A DNA stretch of 12,888 nt from Chloroflexi bacterium RBG_16_68_14 (GTDB lineage: Bacteria > Chloroflexota > Dehalococcoidia > DSTF01 > RBG-16-68-14): positions 178 through 13,065 of the forward strand of contig MGOB01000036.1 of NCBI GenBank assembly GCA_001796995.1. Direction: 5' to 3'. Within the stretch, counting starts at the first letter, position 1, and each line of letters starts with the position of its first letter. The position numbers and the translations under genes are program-made. The notes under the pieces were generated by a model. That model was given only the letters and a program-made list of their open reading frames with translations, was not told the origin of the DNA and searched no databases. Positions 1 through 6,059 of the stretch are shown piece by piece.

Positions 1-1
1 C

Positions 2-787
2 GCCGCCACCAGCCACGGCACCCTCGTGGACTGCGGCATCAACACCAAGGGCGCCTGGGTGGTCTTCAGCGCCGCCACCGCGATGCAGGCCGACGGCCTG
101 CTCGTCACCTTCGCCCACGACAACTCGCTCGACAACCTGTTCGACATCGGCATCGGCGCCGCCGGCAGCGAGCAGGTCATCGTCCCCGACCTCTTCGTCC
201 CAGGCTGGATGTACACCGCGTCGGCGGCCAGCATCGGCGGCGCAGCGTCCGCCTTCTTCCTGCCCGTGGTCGTCCCGGAAGGCGAGCGCCTGGCCGTGCG
301 CGGTCAGGGCTGGGGTGGCCGCGACCGCTGGGTGACGGTCACGCTTATCGGGAGCGGCGGCCTGGCCGACAAGCCCTGGAGCCGCGCCGCCGCCTACGGC
401 GCCGTCACCGCCGACAGCGGCGGCACCAGCATCGACCCAGGCGGGACCGCCAACACCGAGGGCGCGTGGACAGAGATCGCCGCCAGCGCCTCCTTCGACG
501 TGCGAGAGCTGATCATCCTCATCGGGAGCCAGCGCTACTCGCTCCGCGATAGCGTGTGGTGGCTGCTGGACATCGGCATCGGCGCCGCCGGGTCAGAGGT
601 GGAGCTGATCAGCGACCTCCAGCTAGCCACAGCCAACCAGGGCATCTCGCAGGTCACGCCGATGGTCATCGGGCCGTTGCCCGTGAACATCCCGGAGGGG
701 ACGCGCATCGCCGCCCGCGCCCAGTGCAACGTCATAACCGCCGCCCCCGTCCGCACCTTCGACTTGGCGACGATGGCGTTCGGATAG
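2..787 (+). CDS. Phage-type structural protein with a duplicated domain (5' partial)
   Basis: The frame is open from base 2, so the gene starts left of the window; the GTG at 26 is internal. The 261 visible residues hold two copies of one domain at a period of 142 residues. The motif DIGIGAAGSE occurs at residues 48-57 and 190-199, each copy preceded by a GAW segment and followed by a P-x-G-x-R-x-A segment (VPEGERLAVR in copy 1, IPEGTRIAAR in copy 2). Composition (Gly, Ala, Ser, Thr, many hydrophobic beta-type runs, no catalytic motif) suits a virion beta-sandwich such as a decoration or fibre protein. The downstream genes look like adaptor and tail genes, which supports a structural role. 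The exact role is not known. The structural assignment is fairly sure from context; the domain duplication is directly visible. Confidence 0.7.
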   Translation, partial: AATSHGTLVDCGINTKGAWVVFSAATAMQADGLLVTFAHDNSLDNLFDIGIGAAGSEQVIVPDLFVPGWMYTASAASIGGAASAFFLPVVVPEGERLAVRGQGWGGRDRWVTVTLIGSGGLADKPWSRAAAYGAVTADSGGTSIDPGGTANTEGAWTEIAASASFDVRELIILIGSQRYSLRDSVWWLLDIGIGAAGSEVELISDLQLATANQGISQVTPMVIGPLPVNIPEGTRIAARAQCNVITAAPVRTFDLATMAFG

Positions 788-797
788 GCCCGTGTAG

Positions 798-817
798 GGG
801 CGCACGGCTGTGCGCCC
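798..817. repeat. 8-bp-arm palindrome between two structural genes
   Basis: GGGCGCAC (798-805), loop GGCT, GTGCGCCC (810-817) is a perfect inverted repeat preceded by GTAGG. It lies in the 43-bp gap between the stop at 787 and the ATG at 831, just upstream of that gene's Shine-Dalgarno sequence. It has no T tract, so it is a poor intrinsic terminator on its own. It resembles a dispersed genomic palindrome and could also act as an mRNA processing or stabilising hairpin inside the operon. Confidence 0.6.
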
Positions 818-830
818 AAGGAAGGGAAGT

Positions 831-1187
831 ATGGCCGTCAGCGAGAACACCGGGGGCACCCAGACCGCCGTCATCGGGACCGAGCACGTCCTCGCCACCA
901 TCACCGCTGCTGGTGTCTACCAGCTCGTCGTCGACACCCGCAACATGGTCAACGGCGACGTGCTGGAGCTGCGCACCTACCTGGCCGTCCGCTCCGGCGA
1001 GTCCCGCCGGCTGGCCCGCATCGACCGCTACGGCGACAGGCAGGGCGACGGCGCCGCCGACACCGCCGCCAAGGGCGAGGTGGTGAAGTTCTCCATCCCC
1101 TACACGTCGGTCTTCGGCATCCGCTTCGCCCTCAAGCAGACGGCGGGGACAGGGCGGAGCTTCGTCTGGAGCGTCTGGCAGCAATGA
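831..1187 (+). CDS. Small phage structural protein, 118 aa
   Basis: Start chosen at ATG 831 because AGGAAGGG lies a few bases upstream; an in-frame GTG at 810 falls inside the palindrome and has no ribosome binding site. The product starts MAVSENTGG and has alternating hydrophobic stretches (VYQLVVDTRN, VVKFSIPYTSVF, IRFALKQTAGTG, FVWSVW) that suggest an all-beta fold. No enzyme motif is seen. Proteins of this type are met among uncharacterised phage virion genes near head and tail genes. Its stop overlaps the next start as ATGA, so it is probably translated together with its neighbour. Function is inferred from context only. Confidence 0.65.
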   Translation: MAVSENTGGTQTAVIGTEHVLATITAAGVYQLVVDTRNMVNGDVLELRTYLAVRSGESRRLARIDRYGDRQGDGAADTAAKGEVVKFSIPYTSVFGIRFALKQTAGTGRSFVWSVWQQ

Positions 1188-1357
1188 TCCGCTTCCTCTT
1201 GGTGATGATCGCGGTCGCTGCGCTGCCCGACCCAGGCCGGCGCTCGATGCGGCGCTCACCCTTCGCGGCGGGAGCGCCCGCGCCGCCGGCCCGCGCCGCC
1301 CGGGCCGCCACCGGGACCCTGCCGGCGCGACCCTATCGACCACGACGACCAGCCTAG
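1184..1357 (+). CDS. 57-aa hydrophobic small ORF coupled by ATGA overlap
   Basis: ATG at 1184 overlaps the TGA of the preceding gene (ATGA, 1184-1187), the usual arrangement for translational coupling; stop TAG is at 1355. The product begins MIRFLLVMIAVAALP, a short hydrophobic helix, and continues with a basic tail rich in Ala, Pro and Arg. It fills nearly all of the 188-bp gap before the adaptor gene, ending 18 bases before that start. The N-terminus could be a membrane anchor; a lysis-linked or tail-assembly role is conceivable, but there is no lipobox Cys as in Rz1. The Ala/Pro/Arg-rich tail is also what random reading of GC-rich DNA gives, so reality of the gene is uncertain. Confidence 0.42.
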   Translation: MIRFLLVMIAVAALPDPGRRSMRRSPFAAGAPAPPARAARAATGTLPARPYRPRRPA

Positions 1358-1375
1358 CTGGAGGAGGAGAGAACG

Positions 1376-2017
1376 ATGAGCAGCCTGGCCACCATCAGAG
1401 CAGCCGTCCGGACGGACCTGCACGACGAGGACGCCACCGCCTACCGCTGGACGGACGCGGTGCTGGCCCGCCACATCAACCGCGCCCTGCTCGAGTACTC
1501 CCAGGTGGCGCCCCTTGAGCAGAAGTCCACCCTGAGCACCGTCCCGACCAGTCGGGACATCTCCATCTCGACCCTCACCCCGCGCGTTCGCATCGTCGCC
1601 GTCGAGTTCCCCACCGGTGAGTACCCGCCCGCCTACGTCCCCTTCTCCCTCTGGGGCGATACCCTCACGCTGGACCTGACAGCGGCGCCCAGCAGCGCCC
1701 AGAACGTGAACGTCTACTGGCACAAGGTCCACAGCATCAACGGCTCCGTCACCTTCCCAGCGAGCCACGACGACATCATCGCCGGGGGCGCGGCCGGCTA
1801 CGCCGCCCTGGAGTGGGCCTCCTTCGCCACCAACCGGCTCAACGTCGGCGGCGACGAGGTCTGGGGCCGCTACGTGGAGTTCGGCAACGTCCGCCTGGCC
1901 GCCTTCAAGGAGCAGCTACGCCGGCTCCCGGCGGTCAATCGCGCCAGGACCGCCCGCCTCTACACCCCGGTCGACGTGCGCTTCACCTCCCAGAGCACCG
2001 ATCCCGGCCCGCAGTGA
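1376..2017 (+). CDS. Phage head-tail adaptor-like protein (SU10 adaptor type)
   Basis: Strong Shine-Dalgarno GGAGGAGGAGAG sits just before ATG 1376. The 213-aa product begins with a helical part (MSSLATIRAAVRTDLHD, then WTDAVLARHINRALLEYS) followed by a beta-rich centre (ISTLTPRVRIVAVEFP, DTLTLDLTAAP, VNVYWHKVHSI) and returns to helix (AAGYAALEWASF, VRLAAFKEQLRRL). This helix-sheet-helix layout, and the opening with a tryptophan-containing helix typical of sequences that start 'D-x-D-x-x-x-Y-x-W-x-D', match the SU10-type adaptor family that joins the portal ring to the tail. It is 8 bases from the next gene, so both are in one operon. The family call is from memory of sequence patterns, not from a search. 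Confidence 0.65.
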   Translation: MSSLATIRAAVRTDLHDEDATAYRWTDAVLARHINRALLEYSQVAPLEQKSTLSTVPTSRDISISTLTPRVRIVAVEFPTGEYPPAYVPFSLWGDTLTLDLTAAPSSAQNVNVYWHKVHSINGSVTFPASHDDIIAGGAAGYAALEWASFATNRLNVGGDEVWGRYVEFGNVRLAAFKEQLRRLPAVNRARTARLYTPVDVRFTSQSTDPGPQ

Positions 2018-2024
2018 GGAACCC

Positions 2025-3974
2025 GTGCGTACCCTCAGCTCCACGCTGCTCGCCGCCCAGAAGGCCACCTCAGGCGTTCCCTACGTGGAGGTGAAGGTCT
2101 CCAACCGCGTCGCTAATATCACCCGCCTGCGCTGGGCCAGCCAGTACTCGGCCTCGCTCCCGGACGACGAGCACGGGGCGGCCGCCGACGCTAGCTACCT
2201 GCACCGCGTCCGCGTGAGGGCGGGCACGCCCCAGTACGAGCGGAACGCCGGCTCCGGCTGGAGCGCTCTCAGCGCCGGGACCGACGCCAGCCGCATCGCC
2301 ATCGCAGCGGTGAACAACCAGCGGGTGATGGTCGTCTACAACCGGGCCGCCGCCATCTACTACCGCGAGAGCACCGACCAGGGCGCCAGCTTCGGTTCCG
2401 AGACGCTGATCCTGACCCTAAGCGCGACGCCAGCGGCTTTGGCCGTCGCCTACAAGAACACCACCGGCGACCTGGCCGTCATCTGGGAGGAGGGCAACAA
2501 CCTCAAGCGCATCCGCCGGACGAGCGGCGCCTTCGGCTCCGCGGCTACTTGGACGCGGAGCGTGAACAGCATCAACGGCGTCACCGTCCAGCATTCTGGC
2601 GACTTCCACATCGTCCTCACCGGCACCGACACCTCGAACCGGCCCGTAGTCTCCAGCACCGTCCTGGGCGACGGCTTCTTCTACTCGGTCGATACCTGGG
2701 CCGCGCTCCAGCAGATCGCCGAGGCGGAGACCGGCTCCAATGTCTCTTTCGGCGCCCCCAGCCTGGCCGTGCTGGACACGTACCGCCTGGTCTTCGTCGA
2801 GTCGTACAGCGGCACCACGGCCTACCGGCGGCCCCAGTGGACCTGGTTCCCGCCCAGCCAGACCTTCGTCGACAACGCCTGGCGCGAGCCCGTCCCCTTC
2901 GACCTGGACTCGGACAAGGGGGTGGCCATCACCGGCAACACCAGCACCGCCTACCTGAGCCGGCCCGACCGCACCTGGAGCGCCTCGCTCAGCTCGCCCA
3001 GCACCGACCTGACCGACGACGTGCTGGAGCTGGCCCTTCAGCTCAGGCGCTATCGCGGCCAGGCCCGCGTCACCCTGCGCAACGACGACGGCCGTTACAA
3101 CAACCTGCTCGGCGGCGGCTACTCCGTCATCACCCACGGGGCCCAGCTCGAGGTGAGCCCGGGCTACCGGACCGCCAACGGCAACGAGAAGTCCTCCGGG
3201 CTGAAGTTCTGGATCGACCGCATCGAGCACACGTCGGAGGGAGGCAAGGCCACCCTAGTGCTTCACGCTTCGGACGCCTGGGCGCTGGTCGAGCGGTGGC
3301 GGGCCCGGCGGCAGCACCACTGGGCAGCGGGCGACGACAGCGTCTCCCAGATCATGCGCTTCGTCTTCGGCCGCGCCGCCATTGAGCTTCAGAACGTGGG
3401 CGTCAGCTCCACGGCCATCAGCCACCGCCCGAGGTTCACCATCCACCCCGGCGAGGACGGCGTCCAGGCTGTCCGCCGGCTCCTGGCCATGCTGCCCGAT
3501 ACCGCCCGCATCGCCGGCGAGCTGGCCTACCTCTCCGAGCCCAAGACGGCCGACGCCTCCGTCTACACCTACGGCACCGGCCACGCCATCTTCCGCGCCC
3601 GCCACGCCTCCCAGGGGCTGGCCGCCAACCGGGCGCAGGTCTTCGGTAGCGGCGTGCTCTCCGAGAGGTTCGACTGGCCGGACATCCAGGACCAGTTCGA
3701 CCGGCTGCGCCAGGTCTTCGACCTCAACATGACCACCGCCACCAAGGCCGACCAGCGCGCCCAGGACACGCTCCGCCAGGAGGGGCTGGAGCTAATTCTG
3801 GGCGAGCTGCTGACGCCGGCCAACTGCGGCCAGGAGCTGGGCGACGTCATCGCCGTGACCGACCCCAACGTGGGCCTGAGCGCCCAGAAGTACCGCGTGG
3901 TCGGGCTCGATCTGAGCTACGCCCGCGGGCCCCGCGCCGTCTACGAGCAGCGCCTCATGCTGGGAGAGGTGTAA
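2025..3974 (+). CDS. Large phage tail protein: Asp-box propeller-like region plus hub-like region
   Basis: The 649-aa product begins at GTG 2025, with TGAGGA upstream overlapping the previous stop. Residues about 60-310 have repeated short beta segments and one perfect Asp-box, STDQGASF (116-123), the S-x-D-x-G-x-x-F/W turn of sialidase-like beta-propellers; other blades are degenerate. From about 320 the style changes: WSASLSSPS, a long acidic helix, then VTLRNDDGRYNN (349-360), a long alpha/beta region and a C-terminal beta section ending in YRVVGLDLSYARGPRAVYEQRLMLGEV split over residues about 623-649. The latter half resembles phage tail hub or baseplate proteins. It probably forms the tail tip and could carry receptor-binding activity in the propeller. 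Sialidase catalytic residues are not recognisable, so a binding role is more likely than hydrolysis. Confidence 0.62.
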   Translation: MRTLSSTLLAAQKATSGVPYVEVKVSNRVANITRLRWASQYSASLPDDEHGAAADASYLHRVRVRAGTPQYERNAGSGWSALSAGTDASRIAIAAVNNQRVMVVYNRAAAIYYRESTDQGASFGSETLILTLSATPAALAVAYKNTTGDLAVIWEEGNNLKRIRRTSGAFGSAATWTRSVNSINGVTVQHSGDFHIVLTGTDTSNRPVVSSTVLGDGFFYSVDTWAALQQIAEAETGSNVSFGAPSLAVLDTYRLVFVESYSGTTAYRRPQWTWFPPSQTFVDNAWREPVPFDLDSDKGVAITGNTSTAYLSRPDRTWSASLSSPSTDLTDDVLELALQLRRYRGQARVTLRNDDGRYNNLLGGGYSVITHGAQLEVSPGYRTANGNEKSSGLKFWIDRIEHTSEGGKATLVLHASDAWALVERWRARRQHHWAAGDDSVSQIMRFVFGRAAIELQNVGVSSTAISHRPRFTIHPGEDGVQAVRRLLAMLPDTARIAGELAYLSEPKTADASVYTYGTGHAIFRARHASQGLAANRAQVFGSGVLSERFDWPDIQDQFDRLRQVFDLNMTTATKADQRAQDTLRQEGLELILGELLTPANCGQELGDVIAVTDPNVGLSAQKYRVVGLDLSYARGPRAVYEQRLMLGEV

Positions 3975-3977
3975 GCC

Positions 3978-4190
3978 ATGACCATCCGGCAGGGCACCGT
4001 GAAAGCCTTCGACGGCACCGCCTCCACCGCCACCGTCCAGATCCAGGGCAGCGTCGCCATCTGGCTCAGGGACGTGCCGGTGGCGCGCAACATCGCCTCG
4101 GGCGAGATGACCGCCGGGCGGAAGTGCGCCGTCCTCTTCTTCGACGAGCCCAACCCCCAGGACGCCGTGGTGATCGCGGTGTACACGTAG
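3978..4190 (+). CDS. 70-aa OB-like phage baseplate or spike-associated protein
   Basis: ATG 3978 is three bases after the previous stop, with GGGAGAGG in the end of the preceding gene as ribosome binding site. The short product consists of beta strands: IRQGTVKAF, TATVQIQGS, AIWLRDVPVA, then KCAVLFFDEPNPQDAVVIAVY at its end (about residues 50-69). The 'G-x-V ... A-T-V-Q-I-x-G' opening is that of small OB-fold domains found at the base of phage tail spikes and baseplate hubs. It is the last gene of the structural operon in this window; palindromes follow. Function is an inference from size, position and strand pattern. Confidence 0.55.
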   Translation: MTIRQGTVKAFDGTASTATVQIQGSVAIWLRDVPVARNIASGEMTAGRKCAVLFFDEPNPQDAVVIAVYT

Positions 4191-4210
4191 ACAGTCCGGG
4201 CGGCGGGCCC

Positions 4211-4263
4211 GACAGGCTCAAGCCTGTCCCACGAAGCCCACGGGGGTCGGGCTTCAGCCCGAC
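4211..4263. repeat. Twin 18-bp palindromes between convergent genes
   Basis: GACAGGCT-CA-AGCCTGTC (4211-4228) and GTCGGGCT-TC-AGCCCGAC (4246-4263) are both perfect 8-bp-arm palindromes with a 2-nt centre, 17 bp apart, and share the frame G-x-C-x-GGCT-nn-AGCC-x-G-x-C. They lie where the + strand structural operon and the - strand phosphatase gene converge; the second one contains the phosphatase stop codon in its centre (4254-4256). They look like a REP/BIME-type dispersed element and could act as a bidirectional terminator, although neither has a T tract. Confidence 0.7.
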
Positions 4264-4907
4264 GAAGAGACGTAGCTGTCTTTCCGCACACGTCCCACCT
4301 CTAGCCCGTACAGCAGCGGCAGCAGGAGCAGCAGGGCCCAGGCCCAGCCGCCCAGCACATCGCTGGGCCAGTGGACGCCCAGCCAGACGTTGGCCGGCCC
4401 GGCGAAGAGCAGGACGAAGGCCGACCAGGGCCCGGCCGCCAGCCGCGCCGCCTTGGGGAGCGAGTCTCTGATCGACAGGCACAGCAGAAACCCATACAGG
4501 AACGTCGCGCTCATGACGTGGCCGGAGGGGAAGCTGGGACTGGAGAAGCCGGCCCGCAGCTCCACCACAGGCTCGGCCGGGCGCGGCCGGTCGACCAGCT
4601 CTTTCAGGCTGGCCTGGAGGAGCGGGAGCAGAATCAGTCCTATCGCCAGCAGGGCGGCCTCCCACCGGCGCCCCAGCAGCCAGAGGCCCACCGCGACGGC
4701 CCCACCCACGCCGAGGACGACCTCGGTCATGGTGAGCGCCCGGAGCACGTCGGAGAACGCCTCGCCCGGGAAAGGCCGGTCCTGGGCCCAGGTAGCGATG
4801 TCGACATCGCCGGGGAGCGTATCGTGCTGGCCGGCGAGAACGGCGAGGGCGATGGCGAGGCCGAGGAGGGCAAGCCAGGCGACGGGAAGGAGGAGGCGAC
4901 AGGTCAC
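4254..4907 (-). CDS. PAP2-family membrane phosphatase
   Basis: Start chosen at GTG 4907 (217 aa): codons further upstream would run across the divergent promoter gap and into ruvB, and the protein then begins directly with a hydrophobic helix. It has about five to six membrane helices and the three PAP2 motifs: K102-x6-R109-P (KELVDRPRP), PSGH at 127-130, and a third motif with H179 and D183 (GVHWPSD). The family removes phosphate from lipid phosphates such as undecaprenyl pyrophosphate or phosphatidate at the membrane. In motif 3 the usual Ser-Arg is Ala-Asn (172-173), so a phosphate-contacting Arg is missing. A -10-like TACAAT on this strand (4919-4914) puts the predicted transcript start on the GTG itself. 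Substrate is unknown. Confidence 0.88.
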   Translation of the reverse strand: MTCRLLLPVAWLALLGLAIALAVLAGQHDTLPGDVDIATWAQDRPFPGEAFSDVLRALTMTEVVLGVGGAVAVGLWLLGRRWEAALLAIGLILLPLLQASLKELVDRPRPAEPVVELRAGFSSPSFPSGHVMSATFLYGFLLCLSIRDSLPKAARLAAGPWSAFVLLFAGPANVWLGVHWPSDVLGGWAWALLLLLPLLYGLEVGRVRKDSYVSSSG

Positions 4908-4913
4908 GGCCCT

Positions 4914-4919
4914 ATTGTA
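4914..4919 (-). promoter_or_regulatory. Candidate -10 box giving a leaderless PAP2 transcript
   Basis: On the - strand the sequence reads CGC-TACAAT-AGGGCC-GTG. With the hexamer at 4919-4914 as positions -12 to -7, +1 falls on 4907, the first base of the GTG start codon. No Shine-Dalgarno sequence precedes the GTG, which fits leaderless translation. No convincing -35 box is seen. Confidence 0.45.
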
Positions 4920-4944
4920 GCGGGGAGATTCCAGGGCTGGACGC

Positions 4945-4953
4945 TGGTACAAT
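4945..4953 (+). promoter_or_regulatory. Candidate extended -10 promoter of ruvB
   Basis: TGG-TACAAT (4945-4953) is an extended -10 element. It predicts a transcript start near 4960, four bases before the GGAGGGA ribosome binding site (4964-4970) and 16 bases before the ruvB ATG. The position of this box also argues against the in-frame ATG at 4952 as start codon, because that ATG is part of the hexamer. The -35 region (4925-4930) is poor. Confidence 0.5.
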
Positions 4954-4975
4954 GGGCGGTAGCGGAGGGAGCCGG

Positions 4976-6010
4976 ATGACTGCTGACCGGATCCTGGCCG
5001 GCGCACGCAGGGAGGAGGACGTCGTCCTCGAGACGTCGCTGCGGCCGCGCCGCCTGGCCGAGTACATCGGCCAGGAGAAGGTGAAGGACAACCTGCGCAT
5101 CGGTATCGCCGCCGCCCAGCAGCGGGGCGAGCCCCTGGACCACGTCCTCCTCTACGGCCCGCCGGGCCTGGGCAAGACCACCCTGGCCAACATCATCGCT
5201 GCCGAGATGGGGGTGAGCATCCGCACCACCTCCGGCCCGGCCATCGAGCGGCCGGGCGACCTGGCCGCCATCCTCACCAACCTCCAGCCGGACGATGTCC
5301 TTTTCATCGACGAGGTGCACCGGCTGGCGCGCGCGGTGGAGGAGATCCTCTACCCGGCCATGGAGGACTGGGCGCTGGACCTGGTGCTGGGGAAGGGGCC
5401 CGGGGCGCGCAGCATGCGCCTGGCCCTACCCCGCTTCACCCTCATCGGCGCCACCACTCGCTACGCCATGATGAGCCCGCCCCTGCGCGACCGCTTCGGC
5501 GCTGTGTTCCGGCTGGACTTCTACGAGACCGGCGCCATCGCCCAGATCGTGAGCCGGTCGGCGCGCATCCTGGAGGTGGAGCTGGACGGAGGCGGCACGG
5601 AGGAGATCGCCCGGCGCTCTCGCGGCACGCCCCGGGTGGCGAACCGGCTCCTCAGGCGCGTGCGCGACTTCGCCCAGGTGATGGCCAATGGCGCCATCAC
5701 CGCGCCGGTGGCCCAGGAGGCGCTGGCCCGCCTGGAGATCGATCACCTGGGGCTGGACGAGGTGGACCACAAGGTGCTGCACACCATCATCGAGAAGTTC
5801 AACGGCGGGCCGGTGGGGCTGGACACCATCGCCGCTGCCATCTCCGAGGAAGCCGATACCATCATGGACGTGTACGAGCCCTACCTCCTCCAGCTCGGCT
5901 TCCTGCACCGGACGCCCCGCGGGCGGGTGGCCACCCGCGCCGCGTACGAGCACCTGGGCGTGCCGCCCCACCACCGGACGCCGGCCGGCCAGCCCTCCCT
6001 CTGGGACTGA
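4976..6010 (+). CDS. ruvB: Holliday junction branch migration ATPase RuvB
   Basis: RuvB forms the hexameric AAA+ motor that, with RuvA, drives branch migration of Holliday junctions in recombination and repair. The 344-aa product has normal family length. Visible motifs: Walker A GPPGLGKT (61-68), Walker B LFIDE (109-113), sensor 1 GATTR (158-162), arginine finger in LRDRFG (R173), sensor 2 RGTPR (216-220), and the C-terminal winged-helix DNA-binding domain with GLDTIAAAISEE (281-292) and the hairpin HRTPRGR (311-317). ATG 4976 was chosen because GGAGGGA lies five bases upstream; an in-frame ATG at 4952 lies inside the predicted -10 box. ruvA and ruvC are not next to it here. The downstream hydrolase is 49 bases away on the same strand and may be co-transcribed. 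Confidence 0.97.
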   Translation: MTADRILAGARREEDVVLETSLRPRRLAEYIGQEKVKDNLRIGIAAAQQRGEPLDHVLLYGPPGLGKTTLANIIAAEMGVSIRTTSGPAIERPGDLAAILTNLQPDDVLFIDEVHRLARAVEEILYPAMEDWALDLVLGKGPGARSMRLALPRFTLIGATTRYAMMSPPLRDRFGAVFRLDFYETGAIAQIVSRSARILEVELDGGGTEEIARRSRGTPRVANRLLRRVRDFAQVMANGAITAPVAQEALARLEIDHLGLDEVDHKVLHTIIEKFNGGPVGLDTIAAAISEEADTIMDVYEPYLLQLGFLHRTPRGRVATRAAYEHLGVPPHHRTPAGQPSLWD

Positions 6011-6059
6011 CCCCCATCCATCGTTTGCCGCCCCCCTATGCCAGTGGCACACTGAAGCC

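Noticed and set aside
732..1343. 203-codon - strand frame across the small structural genes
   Set aside because: Low-complexity Arg/Ala/Gly product, no start signal, opposite to genes with clear ribosome binding sites.
2418..3230. 270-codon open frame on the - strand within the tail gene
   Set aside because: It mirrors the tail protein gene; the product is rich in Gly, Ala, Val and Arg without motif or ribosome binding site.
4952..4975. Earlier in-frame ATG for ruvB
   Set aside because: The ATG is part of the TACAAT box and lacks a ribosome binding site; ATG 4976 has GGAGGGA at the right distance.
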